From assembly GCA_035079385.1 (NCBI GenBank), contig JAVHKY010000058.1, positions 124,001 through 188,000 of the forward strand: DNA of 64,000 nucleotides, written 5' to 3'. The DNA comes from Aspidiotus rigidus (lineage: Eukaryota; Arthropoda; Insecta; Hemiptera; Diaspididae). The notes under the pieces are model-generated. The model saw only the letters and a program-made list of their open reading frames with translations, was not told the origin of the DNA and did no database searches. The translations under genes and the position numbers were made by a program. Each line of letters starts with the position of its first letter. Position 1 is the first letter of the stretch. This document shows positions 30,335 through 41,753 of this stretch, in pieces.

Positions 30335-32275
30335 AGAGTGAGAGAGGCAGATATTTTCAAGAGCGGGACACAAGAAGAAGCAACGAACTATATTATCATA
30401 TTAGAAGATAGTATAGTCCACAGGAACGTAAAACTGTGGACTATACTATCTTCTAATCATTATGGATCGTACCCATGAGGATACCGTAAAACTATATTAT
30501 CGTATTGTCCGTGTTGGCAAGAGGCCTCAGACCATACAGAAGATAGACTGAGCATAGTGATAAGAATCGTATAAGGATCTCGAGACCCTCAGAAGGTAAT
30601 GCGGTGTGTTGCGACGAACGGTGACGCTCCCCACATCAACCCGCTACACCCGCACGTCTACCCGAGATCCTTATTATTTTCTTATCATGTCTTTCGACTA
30701 ACGCGTTGTACAGGCTTATATGGCCGATGCTCAGCAAGAGGCTAGGAGGAGAGAATAGATCTAAAAAAAGATAGGAATGGGTGGGACGTGTGTGACCAAT
30801 TCTGAGGCGGGAGAGAATGATTTCTCTATGGTGGTTACTTCAATTGGAAGAAGTCCAGGGGACTGCTTTGCTTTCGATTGCTCTATAAAAGTTTGTTTGA
30901 ATGCTGATTTTTCCAAAATTCATGCCAGGAGTCAAGTATCAGGAATTGGTCATAGTTTCTGAGGTCAGAAGCAAGGGTAAGTACAGGGTCAGAAATTTTG
31001 TGGATTACAAGGGAATCTTCGGCGGCAAAGACAATTGTATCATGTTCCGGGAAGTTCGTGACCCGGAATCAACAGGAAGGAGACAGATGTAGAAGTGGAT
31101 GATAGTAATTGCAGGAGTAAATGAATGCATTGATTTGGGGAATTAATTGAATGAGAGTCGTGTACAGCCAGGAGAGATGAAAGTGAGTCAGTTAACAGTA
31201 CAAATTTGAGCTGGGAGCGAGGAGATGGAGATGACAGAGACTGGAGTATATGACGTTTTGTTTAGCAAAGAAAATGGAGACAGAATTTTTCAATCAACGA
31301 CTGATTGTGACTCCTTGGATCGAGTACGCGTATTCCGTTTTGGGTCCAAATTTAGGTCGGTAGAATAGGGCTGGTGAATCTGAAAATTGGTATAAAGATA
31401 ATGTGTCTGATGAGTTGTCAGTAAATATAGTGTTACGAGTTTGGAGATTATCAGCTAGATCGAGTCGGATATCGGGAGGAGGGAGCTATGGTGAAGTGGA
31501 TAATATGATGGGGGCGGGGGGTAGACAGTTCAATTCGAGGTGTTTGAATAGTTCAGATTTGAGAGGACAGAGCAGAAAATTACGTCGGCAGAGTGTGGGT
31601 GCGTAGATTGGAAGCTAAGTGAATTGAGCTGTGGATGCAAGAAAATTTGCGATGAGAGTTAGGAAGCTGTATTTGAGGGGGTTCTTCAACGCAGAGAGTT
31701 AGAGTGGGGCTAGATTGTTGTGCGCCGAGGGTTTGATTCATTTCAAAAGCAAATTGTATCAACAGACAGAAAAGAGTTGTATGGTTCATTATTACAGAAG
31801 AACAGATGATAAATTTATTGAGTATTTACGTTGCATACTGAAGAGTGGATGGAAGAGAGGAGAGCCGGATGGGTAGAAAAGGGTTAAGTGAGATGTAACT
31901 GCTTAATATCAGGCAGGAATATGATCAGTAACGGGATATGATCTTCTGCAGATAGATATATTTTTTGGTGAGTGAGGTGTTACAGGGACAAGTCGAGTGT
32001 TGACGATTATGAATAAGTTTATAGTGAACAATTGGTTGATAAAATATAGTTCTGTCTTATAATACGGGCAGTAGAGTAACGAGTTAAGGGAGAGTACATG
32101 TGTGTGGGTGTGGAAGTGTTTGATTTTGGAGAGTTTTGGACAGTTTGAGAAAATTGAGGTGGGAGTTGGGAAAGGATCAGAGACTACAGTAGAGGGTGAA
32201 AGTAAGTGAAACGCCGTTAGTTAAGAGAGTTTGTGACCGTATTGGAATTGTTGGTGGAAGACGTGAAGAAACAAG
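30335..32275 (-). pseudogene. Degenerate LINE RNase H segment, tandem unit 1
   Basis: The minus strand carries scattered RNase H motifs: around 31320-31370 the complement reads DGSKF..K.GYAYSIQG-like, and the same block is clearer at 38430-38530 on the plus strand. The unit begins with 'gagaggcagatattttcaagagcggga' and is directly followed by a second unit beginning with the same words at 32280. About 350 bp (30395-30750), including a hairpin and a GC-rich stretch, interrupts this unit compared with unit 2. No frame is intact. Confidence 0.55.
30401..30456. repeat. Perfect 23-bp stem-loop
   Basis: TTAGAAGATAGTATAGTCCA + CAG pairs perfectly with CTG + TGGACTATACTATCTTCTAA around a 10-base loop. 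It lies inside degenerate LINE sequence. Confidence 0.9.
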
Positions 32276-32279
32276 AGTG

Positions 32280-33720
32280 AAAGAGGCAGATATTTTCAAG
32301 AGCGGGATATGAAAAGAGGCGATGAACAGATATATTATTATATTAACAGTATTGACAAGAGGGGAGGACGAGAGAATGGACAGAAAAAAGATAGGAATGA
32401 GTGGGACGTGTGTGACCAATTCTGAGGCAAAACATTGTGATTTCTTCATAATGGTTACTTCGACTGGAAGAATGCAAGGGGACTGCTTTGCTTTCGATTG
32501 CTCCAAGTTTCTTTGAATGCTGATTTTTTCAAAAGTCATGCTAGGAGTCAAGTATCAGGGATCGGTAATAGTTTCTAAGGTCAGAAGCAGGGGTAAGTAC
32601 AGGGTCAGAAATTTTTTGGAATAGAAGGGAATCTTTGACGGCAAAGACAACAATCGCGTCATATTCCGGGAAGTTGATGTGACCCGGAATTAACAGAAAG
32701 GAGATAGATCTAGAGGTGGATGATAACGATTGCAGGAGTAAATGAATACGCTGATTCGGGGAATTATTTGACTGAGACTACTGCATAGCCAGGAGAGATG
32801 GAAGTGATTCAGTTCAGCTGGGGGTGAGGAGGTAGAGATGAGAAAGACATATGGTGTATTGATTGGTGGTGGAAATGGAGGCAGCAATTTTCAAGCAACG
32901 ACTGATTATGACTTCTTGGATTGAGTACGCGCATCCTGTTTTGGATCCAGGTTCAGATCTGTCGGTAAGGTAGGTCTGGTGGGTCGCAAAAATTGGTATA
33001 GAGATAATGTTTCTGATGAGTTATCAGTAAATATAGTGTTGCGAGTTTGGAGATTATCACATAAATTGAGTCAGATGTCTGGGCTAGGGGTTAGCTATGG
33101 AGATGATAGGGGGTAGATGGTTCAATTTGAGGTGTTTGAATAGTTTAGATTCACGAGGAAAACGAAGAGAATTATGTCGGCACAGTGTGGGTGCGTAGAT
33201 TGGAAGCTGAGTGAATTGAGCTGTGGATGCAAGAAAATTTGCGATGGGAGTTAGGAAGCAGTATTTGAGGGGTTCTACAACGCAGAGCCTTAGAGTGGGA
33301 CTAGATTGTTCTTCGCCGAGAGCTTGATTCATTTCAAAAGCGCATTGTATTAACAGACAGAAAATAGTTATATGGTTTATTATTACAGAAGAACAGATGA
33401 TGAATTTATTGAGCTTTTGCGTTGCATCCTGAATACTGGACGGAAGAGAGTAGAGTAGGATGGGTAGAAAAGGGTTAAGTGGGAGGCTACTGCTTAATAT
33501 CAGGCAGGAATACGATCAGTAACGAGATGTGATCTTCTGCAGATAAATATATTTTTTGGTGAGTGAGGTGTCACAGAGACAAGTCGGGTATTGAAGATGA
33601 TGAATAAGTTTACAGTTAACAATTGGTTCATAAATATAGTTCTGTCTTATAATACGGGCAGTAGAGTAACGAGTTAAGGGAGAGTATTTGTGTGTGGGAG
33701 TGGAAGTGTTTAATTTTTAT
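32280..33720 (-). pseudogene. Degenerate LINE RNase H segment, tandem unit 2
   Basis: Colinear with unit 1 over most of its length (for example 'gtgggacgtgtgtgaccaattctgaggc' at 32401 and 30781, 'tcaagtatcagg', 'gtaagtacagggtcagaaatttt'). The RNase H DGSK-type block is near 32915-32965. Many stops; not functional. Confidence 0.55.
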
Positions 33721-33823
33721 GGATATAGTGAGTTCAGAAAGTTTCTCAAGATATGGTATACAGGATAAGCGTTTAGGATGAAAGAAAATATGGAAAAGAG
33801 GCCTCTCGAAAACGGGTGCAGGT

Positions 33824-34030
33824 ATGCGCATCTTAAATGTAAACAAATTTGAACAACCAAAAATGGAGAGGTTAAAAAATTTTTCAAAACCCAAGGATGA
33901 AGGGAACAAGAATGATTACAGAATTGTAAATTTGAAAAAAAAATATCCGAATGTTCACCAACACATCGAGAAGGAGTTGTCAGATGTAGATGAAGAGATA
34001 AAGAAATTAGAAGAGAAGAAATACCGTTGA
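33824..34030 (+). CDS. Hypothetical 68-aa charged ORF
   Basis: Encodes KMERLKNFSKPKDEGNKNDY and a coiled-coil-like end EKELSDVDEEIKKLEEKKYR. An AATAAA lies about 85 bp downstream. The composition is coding-like, but the RPA-like exons on both sides join perfectly without it, so it is not an exon of that gene. It may be a processed fragment of another gene. Confidence 0.25.
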   Translation: MRILNVNKFEQPKMERLKNFSKPKDEGNKNDYRIVNLKKKYPNVHQHIEKELSDVDEEIKKLEEKKYR

Positions 34031-34600
34031 TTCTTGAAATTCAAACCTTGAAAAATGGGTAGTTGTATGTTTGAAGTGTGATTGGGTTGTTGTATGTTCA
34101 ACGTGTAATTATTGGAATAAAAATTGATTCTTTGTCCTCGACGTCATAGAAAATTGAATGAGCGACGAAGTCGCGGGTTTTACAGCTTGTTTATAATAAT
34201 GCTCATTTTTTTTTAATACACTTAATGTATTATTTCTACGTTAAAAAAAAATATGAAACAGTATTTATCTATAACTCTTGTAATAATTGATGATACACAG
34301 TAATCAATAACTAACGCGTAGCGAGCAATAATTTGAAATAAAAGCGCGACTTTAAAGGTTTTTGATGATAACACTTACTGCAGTGGCGAATTTATAGATG
34401 GGCAACATGAGCTACTTTCACTGTTGAAGGGGGCGGATAATTTCTAAGAAAAAATTATGAAAAGCTCACATGAAAAAAAAAAATTCAAAAGAAGCGGCAT
34501 TTTGTCGACTACTCTTGTTGTTTGAGACCCTAAATTTATCACTGACTAGCTGTGTGAAAAAGTGAACAAAAACAAACACTGAACAGTCTAACGCTGAATA

Positions 34601-34770
34601 ATCTAACGTAAGACATAAATAATATGACATGATAATATTGATAAGGGAATGTACTAAAAATTGAGCAGATTATCATTTTGAACTCGCCAAATATTTATAG
34701 GGATCTCTATATAATTTCAAATTAATTTTAGTAATCAAACATTTTTCACATTATGACCCGCTATGCGCTA
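34601..34770. repeat. 170-bp direct repeat, copy 1
   Basis: Starts ATCTAACGTAAGACATAAAT and ends CACATTATGACCCGCTATGC + GCTAGT. It is about 96 percent identical by eye to 35199-35352 joined to 37347-37366. It ends just before exon 3 of the RPA-like gene. Confidence 0.85.
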
Positions 34771-34818
34771 GTTGTCTAATTTTTGTGAAATTCTATATTT
34801 TGCTTGTAATTTTTCTAG

Positions 34819-34999
34819 CAAGCATCCAGGTGAAGAGCTGGGAAGATCACTTCCCAGTCAAGAAAAACGATGTCGTCTTACTAGAAAATGTAAAAATACA
34901 AAAATTCAAGGAAACATTTTCTATAGTTATAAAATCAGCGGGATCAAAAGTGTCGATAAATAAAAAGGAACATGAAGAAGTAGTTTTCATTGAAAAATG
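34819..34999 (+). CDS. RPA70-like OB-fold protein, exon 3
   Basis: The acceptor TTGTAATTTTTCTAG completes the codon left in phase 1 by exon 2. It encodes ASIQVKSWEDHFPVKKNDVV, then LLENVKIQKFKETFSIVIKS and AGSKVSINK. After exon 2's 'IIISDDS' this supplies the remaining strands of the second OB-fold, matching the RPA70 domain B pattern 'D.SG..I.V.LW......F.......V...K...V..F.G.SLSV'. It can end at a donor ATG|GTAATA (34999/35000) or read on to the TAA at 35001-35003. If it stops there the protein would be about 200 aa with just two OB-folds. Confidence 0.65.
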
Positions 35000-35044
35000 G
35001 TAATATAAAACAAAAAAATTTTCTTAATGATAATGTCAACCCTG

Positions 35045-35165
35045 ATTGAAAGAAGTTGATTTGAAGTCAATTTGAAGTCGACTGACCTACATTACGACTA
35101 AAGATTAATTTGAAATTGAGCCAACGAAAAAGTGAATTTCAGGTCATTCGAAAAATTTGGAGAAA
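35045..35165. repeat. Isolated relative of the GTCGA-rich satellite
   Basis: Shares 'gaagttgatttgaagtcaatttgaagtcgact', 'acctacatta' and 'gaatttcaggtc' with the units at 13530-14330. Confidence 0.5.
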
Positions 35166-35198
35166 CTGATTTACTCGACTAAAAAAATAAACTAGTGA

Positions 35199-35352
35199 AT
35201 CTAACGTAAGAAATAAATAATATGACATGATAATATTGATAAGGGAATGTACTAAAAATTGAGCAGATTATCATTTTGAACTCGCCAAATATTTATAGAG
35301 ATCTCTATATAATTTCAAATTAATTTTAGTAATCAAAAATTTTTCACATTAT
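35199..35352. repeat. 170-bp direct repeat, copy 2 (split by a LINE)
   Basis: Same sequence as 34601-34770 up to CACATTAT. The missing end (ATGACTCGCTATGCGCTAGT) is found at 37345-37366, after the LINE, so the LINE inserted into this copy. Confidence 0.85.
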
Positions 35353-35361
35353 TCCAAAAAT

Positions 35362-36725
35362 CCTAAAAATCAAACTATCACTCCAATACCTAAAAAAACC
35401 AATGCATCAAAATTAGAAGATTGTCGACCTATTTTAATTATATCCACACTTTCTAAGCTATTTGAAATAATTGTACAAGAGCAAGTTGTAAAATTTCTTC
35501 TCAAACAGAAATTTTTCAATCAAAATCAATTTGGATTTCTTCCTGCTCGCAGCACCTCCGAGGCAGTTCGAGCTCACATTTTTGAAATTACAAACGGCTT
35601 GGAAAGTGGGGAAAAAGTTTTAGGACTTTATCTAGACATAGCAAAAGCATTTGATTGTGTAAATCATGAAATACTCTTGGAGGAACTGTTTAGAGCAGGA
35701 TTTCGCGGTGAATTTCATAATTGGTTGACCTCCTATCTTACTGGTAGAGAACAACGCGTAAAATACAAAGAATTAAAAAGTACCTCTCTGCCGGTAACTT
35801 CAGGAGTTCCGCAGGGGAGTACCCTCGACCCCATCCTCTTTCTCGTTTACATTAACAGTCTTTTAGAACTATCATTACTGGGCCCTGTGTTCTCCTTTGC
35901 AGACGACACTGCAATGGTCTATGCGGCTGAATCAACCTCTGAAGCTATCAATAAATTAGAGTCTGATCTCCTAAAATTAAACCACTGGTTCCTCACAAGA
36001 TATGCCCTAACCTTGAAAAAACAAAAGCTGTCCATTTTCAATACAAAAACCCTATCTATTACCTGGCACCTACCAAACTGCAATAAAACTGTAACTGCTA
36101 CAAAATTGAGACAGCCCCACAGATGAAATATCTTGGAATTATACTCAATACAAACCTAAACTGGCGGGAACACTCTCTGTATATGCAAACAAAACTACGT
36201 AAACTGAATTACCTCATGTACTATACTAGAAACACTTTACCAGAAAAAACTCGAATACAGGTGTACAAAGCCTTTTATGAGCCTGTACTTCATTACGGCA
36301 TTGAATGTTGGGGCGGCGCTGCAGATTACATTCTCAAACCAATTTGTACAATGCAAAAATACGCAGTTAGATCAATAGCAGGGGCTCGTCGCGCAGACCA
36401 CTCACAACCGCTTTTTAGTAAATTCAAACTATTACCCTTACACGGACTGTATGAACGAGCACTAGTTTCTGTACTCCATCGCCAAGCTCTCAAAAACCAA
36501 CTTCCACAACCATCAACGCAATACTATTCAACAAGACACCAACAGAGATTCCAACCACCGAGAAAGTGGATTAGTAAAAAAGCCCGTAGACAAGCGAACT
36601 ATAAAATACCTACCTTCGCCTCTACTCTACCAACAGAACTAATTCAAAATTTGGGGGGTTCTAGCTTTCTGAAAAAATTAAAGGCGCACCTGCTCAAAAA
36701 ATACGAGACAGAATTGAAACAATAA
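35362..36725 (+). pseudogene. Reverse transcriptase of the CR1/L2-like LINE
   Basis: RT blocks in order: KLEDCRPILIISTLSKLFE, NQFGFLPARSTSEAV, motif A in GLYLDIAKAFDCVNHEIL, SGVPQGSTLDPILFLVYIN, and motif C in FSFADDTAMVYAAES (FADD). A frameshift near 36100 separates it from the C-terminal frame (36123-36725), which starts MKYLGIILNTNLNWREH and continues with YGIECWGGAADYILKPI and QKYAVRSIAG. The reading before 35599 is open without a Met because the copy is 5'-truncated. Only the frameshift breaks the RT, so this is a fairly young insertion. Confidence 0.85.
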
Positions 36726-36799
36726 CATACTAGGGTGGGGAGGAGTCGCCACGCGACCGCTAAAATAAAATGAAAATAAAAATATAGAAAATATTACCA

Positions 36800-37230
36800 A
36801 TATTGTACCTCTTTTTTTTTTTTTGTTATTATCACTATTTATTCATTTACCTATTCCTGTTATTTTTATTATTTATATATACTTTTTCCTCATCTTTTAT
36901 TAATTTCATCTTTTTACTTATTTATTTATTTTTTTTTTTACTTTTTATTTATTTATTTGTTTTTTTTTTTTTCTTTTTGAGTATCAGCAGAAGTGTTTTT
37001 TTTTTTTTTTTTTTTTTTTTTTTCTTTTTATTTTATTTTTATCATTCATCTGTACTTTTTCCTTATTTTTTACTTATTTCATTTGTTTATTTCCTTATAT
37101 TTATTTATTTACTTTTTTAGCCCCAACAAAAGTGTTATGTTTTAGTTTCAGTTTCCTCTTTTTATTTTTATTTATTTATTTATTTATTTTTTGTTTTTGT
37201 TTTTTAATTATTATTTCATTTTATTTTGTA
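36800..37230 (+). repeat. T-rich / TTTA microsatellite in the LINE 3' UTR
   Basis: About 430 bp of mostly T with TTTA, TTAT and TTTC units and homopolymer runs up to about 24 T. The hydrophobic ORFs across it are artefacts of composition. Confidence 0.9.
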
Positions 37231-37399
37231 AGTAATAGTAATCCCCATCCCGCTCGCTCAACTAATAATGAGCATGGGGTGGGAGAAAACCTTATTTATT
37301 TACAATCGAGATTGTATTCTTTCTAGCCAATAAAGAATTATATTATATGACTCGCTATGCGCTAGTATACTATACAAGCAGAAATTCCCGTCCTTCGGA

Positions 37400-40080
37400 C
37401 GGAACATTTATACATTCCTGACAGAAGCCTGCCATTTCTTAAAGTTCGACGATCCCTCTTCACCTGTCCAACTACTCATTCTGAACTGTTATCCTATCTA
37501 TTCTCTGATCCCTGCCCCTCCTTGAGAGGCCCTCTCCATCTTTTTAATATTTTCTTTCATCCTCAATGCTTATCCGGTATGTTCTCTGATTGATACCATA
37601 CCCTGAAAAATTTTCTCAATTCGCTGAATCTATAAAAATCAAACATTTCCACACCTGCACACATTTACTCTCATTTAACTTGTGACCCTACTGTCCGCAA
37701 TGTAAGACAGAGCTATATTTATCAACCATTTGTTAACTGTGAACTCATTGTCCTATTATTGGCTTCCCGCTGTTAAACGGCACTTCAAGTCTTTAAATAA
37801 ATTAATTAATTAATAATCGTCCACACCCGACTTGTCCCTGTGACACCCCATTCACCAAAAAAGAGATCATCTACAGAAGGTCACATCCCGTTACTGATCA
37901 TATTCCCACCTGATATTAGGCAGTAACCACCCACTCAACACTTTCTTACCCATCCGACTGTCTTCTCTTCGATCCACCATCCAGTATGCTAGGCAAAAAC
38001 TTTACAAAATCATATGTTCTTCTTTCATTATAAACCATACCACATTACCACTCTTTTCTGTCTGTCAATGTATTCCCTTTTGAAGTATCTAGCCCTACTC
38101 TCGGCATCTTCGTTGAAGCTGGTCCCTCCACCCCTAAATGCCGCTTCCTAACTCTCACTGCCAATCTTCTTGTATCCGCAGTTTAATTCACTCACCTTCC
38201 AATCTACGCTCCCGCACTCTGCCGACATAATTAATTCTCTCCTCTTGAACCTGAATTATTCAATCACCTCAAGTTGAACCACCTACTCCCTACCAACCAT
38301 CCATTTCTCCATACCTAAACTCTCTCGTAAATATCTGGCTCGATCTAGCTGATCATCTCCAAACTCAGTACACTATATACCGACAACTCATTAGAAACAT
38401 TATCCCTAAACCAATTTTCCGACACATCAGCCTTACTTCACCGACGGATCTAAATTTGGACCCAAAACAGGGTACGCGTACTCGATCCAAGGAGTCATAA
38501 TTAGTCGTTGATTGAAAAATTCTGCCTTCATTTTCACGACCAAACAAAACGCCATATACTTGAGTCTTCATCTCCATTTTCTCACCGCAGCTCAAATATC
38601 CATTGTTAACTGACTCTTTTTCATCTCTTCTGGTTATACAGGACTCTTATACAACTAATTCCCTAAATACTCGTATTCATTTACTCCTGCAATCACCATT
38701 ATCAATTTCTACATCTGTATCCTTCCTGTGGATTCCGAGTCACGTCAACTTCCCGGAACATGACGCCATTGTTTTTGCGACCAAAGTTAACAATAAACCT
38801 ACAACTCTTTTCTGTCAGTCAATGTATTCGCTTCTGAAGTGAATCAAGCCCTAATTAATAACGATCTAGCCCAACTCTCAGCCTCTGCGTTGAAGCTAGT
38901 AACTCCTCCTCCCTTCAGATGCCGCTTCCGAACTCTCATTGTCAATTTTCTTGTATCCACAGCTCAATTCACTCAGCTTCCAATATATGCATCCGCACTC
39001 TGCCGACATAATTCTCTCATCCTTCCTCTTAAGACTGAATTATTCAATCACCTCAAGTTGAACCAACTATCCCCTATCATATCATCCACTTCTCTGTAGC
39101 TAAACCCTCTCCCAAGTATCCGACTCGGTCGAAACTATATACCGACAACTCATTTAGAACATTATCTCAGAACCAATTTTTTCCGAACCACCAAACTTTT
39201 TTAAATCTGGACCTAAATTAGGATACGCGTACTCGATCCAAGAAGTCAAAATCAGTCGTTGATTGAAAAATTTTGTCCCCATTTCCTCCAAACTAAACTC
39301 CATACACCCTTGTCTTTCTCATCTCCATCTCTCCTCATCCCAGCTCAAATTTCTAGTGTTAACTAACTCACTTTCATTTTTCCGGGATATACAGGTCTCT
39401 TATTCAACTAATTCCCTAAATCAGCGCTTTCATTTACTCCTGCAATCACCATCATCCACTTCTACATCTGTCTCTTTCGTGTGGATTCCGGGGAACTATT
39501 CAAACACCTCAAATTGAACCATCTACCCCCTGCCATATCATCCACTTCTCCATAGCTAACCCCTTTCCCAGATATCCAAATCGACCTAGCTGATAATCTC
39601 TGAACTAACAACACTATAATACACCAACAACTTATTAGGAACATTATCTCTATACCAATTTCACAACCCACCAGCCCCACTGTACCAAACGGATCTAAAT
39701 CTGGATCCAAAATAGAATACACAAACTCGATCCAAGGAGTCATAATCAGTCGTTGATTGAAAAATTCTGCCTCCATTTTCACTGTACCAAACAAAACTCT
39801 ATAGTATACAGATCTCCATCTCCTCACCCCCAGCTGAAATTTCTACTGCTAACTGACTCACTTACATCTCTCCTGGCTATATTGAACTCACGTTCGACTA
39901 ATTCTCAAATCATTCCATTCATTTATTCCTGCAGTAACTATCACTCACTTCTACATCTGTCTCCTGGAATTTCGGGTCACATCAACGTCTTGAAATATGA
40001 CGCAATTGTTTTCGCAAAAATTCCTTTCTATCCAAAAAATTTCTGTCCCTGTACTTACCGCTGCTACTGACCTTAGAAAC
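37400..40080 (+). pseudogene. Degenerate LINE RNase H segments, plus strand, three or more copies
   Basis: RNase H blocks recur at about 38440-38530 (TDGSKFGPKTGYAYSIQG), 39195-39260 (a weaker copy, LGYAYSIQE) and 39690-39760. Each is followed by a TDSL-type segment and a WIPSH motif (SVSFLWIPSHVN at about 38700-38750, SVSFVWIPGN near 39490). C-terminal pieces (PICAL/CRHNSL-type) lie at about 38200 and 39000. These are colinear with the minus-strand units at 30335-33720, so the family flanks the RPA-like exon 3 in opposite orientations. All frames are broken. Confidence 0.6.
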
Positions 40081-41088
40081 TATTACCGATCTCTGATATT
40101 TGATTCCCGTCATGACTTTTGTAAAACTCGAGTGCAAAGGAACTGAGAACATCGACAAAAAATCGCGCTACGTCTATCACGAACTCTCTCGTGAACACAT
40201 ACGCGGGTAATTTTCAAACTAAAACTATATTTTAATTTTACGAGCACATCAAAGCTACCATTGAAAAATCAACTGGCTACTAAACTCTGAAACATCTACA
40301 ACCTTAGCGATTACACACACTACTTTACGATTACACGAACAAAATGTGTCTACCATTCATCCCCTATGGGGGTTTTCGGGGTGAAAAAAAGTCTTAAACC
40401 TTCCCACTCGACATATGAAGCTATTTTCGCGGAGTTTGAGATGAGTCGAGGCGGTAGGAGCTGAGAACATCGATTACTTAAAATCGCGCTACGTCTAATA
40501 GTACTTTTCCATGGCAATTCACCAACCCGATTTTCAAAATTATATTTGGTTGCCTGGTATGAAAAAACGGAAATTTTTTTTGGTACCAAGGATACACGTA
40601 CAAAAGCAGTAGCCAATATACGATTAATTTTCAAGCTTTATTTCAACTCTTTCGGTGAACTTTATTCAATTTTGGATAGGAAAAAACAATCCTCGACATA
40701 ATTCCCGTATAATGTCAAATTTTCATCGAATTTCAATGGGTGGGGGTAGAGATTACCCGTTACATGCGATTCCATTTTTCAGCTTTATAATATAGTCAGA
40801 TTATTCATTGAGTCGGTGTTACTGTGCGCTAGACTTGGATTAGTTTACATACTTCTTCACAAACAAATTTATTTGTAGGCAAATATGGACGAACAATTCA
40901 AACAATTTACAACGCGATTGTATATTTCTCAAGTCAGAATATAACACGAGAAGCTTATCTGAATAACGCACGAAAAGGTGTTATACGTTTCTCAAGTCTT
41001 CAGTATCACTTCTCCTTTCTTACTATCTCTCATTAAGCCTAGATGTATTTAATGTAACTAATTTATGAATGGATCACCTGAGTTTCAG
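40081..41088. other. No gene; short internal duplication
   Basis: A segment 'gagctgagaacatcga(t/c)...aaaatcgcgctacgtct' occurs at about 40137-40180 and again at 40448-40495. Otherwise nothing recognised. Confidence 0.5.
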
Positions 41089-41275
41089 TTGTGTCGCGAG
41101 ATGAGGTTGATATACTCACGGCACAAGTAAAAAAAAAGAAAAATTCTTTTCGTCTAAATAACAACGTGAAACTTTACAGAAAGGAAACACGATATCGTTA
41201 CAGTAATCTGATTAAAGGAAGCATAAAACAAACGCGGGGAAACATCTTCATCGAAGTATCTCTACAAAACAATTT
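41089..41275 (+). CDS. Candidate downstream exon, possibly of the RPA-like gene
   Basis: Acceptor ACCTGAGTTTCAG at 41088; the open frame contains SRDEVDILTAQVKKKKNSFR, then KETRYRYSNLIKGSIKQT and GNIFIE. A donor (GAA|GTATCT near 41259) would join it in phase 0 to the exon at 41664; otherwise it reads to a TGA at 41297. Its entry phase does not fit the end of exon 3 directly, so an intermediate exon would be needed. It may belong to another gene. Confidence 0.3.
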
Positions 41276-41663
41276 TCAAAGTTTAACGCGGCAGTGAATC
41301 TCGAGTTATCGAATGAAGTGAAGATACACTGAAAAGTCTAATTATACTGTATGTCAATAGAAAATAGAACAAAGGCTGCGGCTTCCGCTGAAATTTATGA
41401 ACAGTTTCGGGGGAAGATCAGTACCTACTCAACTTCTTTCTTTTGGAGTTCTCTCGAAAAACGAATTCTGACGAACAAACGACACCTGTAGAGAATTTCT
41501 TTTGCAAAGCTAAAAAAAGCCTTGGGAATTTTTTTTTTTTTTTTTTTTTAATTGACGTGTTTCATATTTTTGCTCTTACCCTAATTCAACGGCATTCGGT
41601 GGCTGCAATTGGACTGATTTTTTCAATAGGGAGCTTAGATACGTTTCTTTCTGTTGATTTCAG

Positions 41664-41753
41664 GCTAAATCGTACCACGTCAATAAGCTTCGCATTAAAT
41701 TACTTGAATTCAAAGTTGATGATACCACACTGACGTGGATATCATCTGTCAAG
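41664..41753 (+). CDS. Candidate internal exon with strong splice sites
   Basis: The acceptor is TTTCTGTTGATTTCAG and the donor AAG|GTAAGT; exactly 30 codons in phase 0. The translation is AKSYHVNKLRIKLLEFKVDD, then TTLTWISSVK. The alternating hydrophobic pattern looks like beta strands, so it could be part of another OB-fold, but it is too short to tell. Both splice sites are among the best in the window. Confidence 0.4.

Larger units (their letters stand above)
29253..34818 (+). other. 5.6-kb intron of the RPA-like gene, filled with repeats
   Basis: Bounded by TCAG|GTAATT and TTTTTCTAG|CAAG. It holds a roughly 330-bp imperfect repeat (29320-30290, with 'cctaccgaaccgatttcttc' units), a perfect stem-loop (30401-30456), two tandem degenerate LINE segments in reverse orientation (30335-33720), a small lysine-rich ORF (33824-34030) and one copy of a 170-bp direct repeat. 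Confidence 0.5.
35353..37346 (+). mobile_element. CR1/L2-like LINE, 5'-truncated
   Basis: Inserted in copy 2 of the 170-bp repeat. It contains most of the RT and the C-terminal region but no endonuclease and no RNase H, which fits CR1/L2-type LINEs. The 3' UTR (36726-37346) has a long T-rich, TTTA-type tract and ends GCCAATAAAGAATTATATTA. The short ending without poly(A) also suits these clades. Confidence 0.75.

Noticed and set aside
36803..37326. Hydrophobic ORFs that look like multi-pass membrane proteins
   Set aside because: Translation of a T-rich microsatellite in a LINE 3' UTR.
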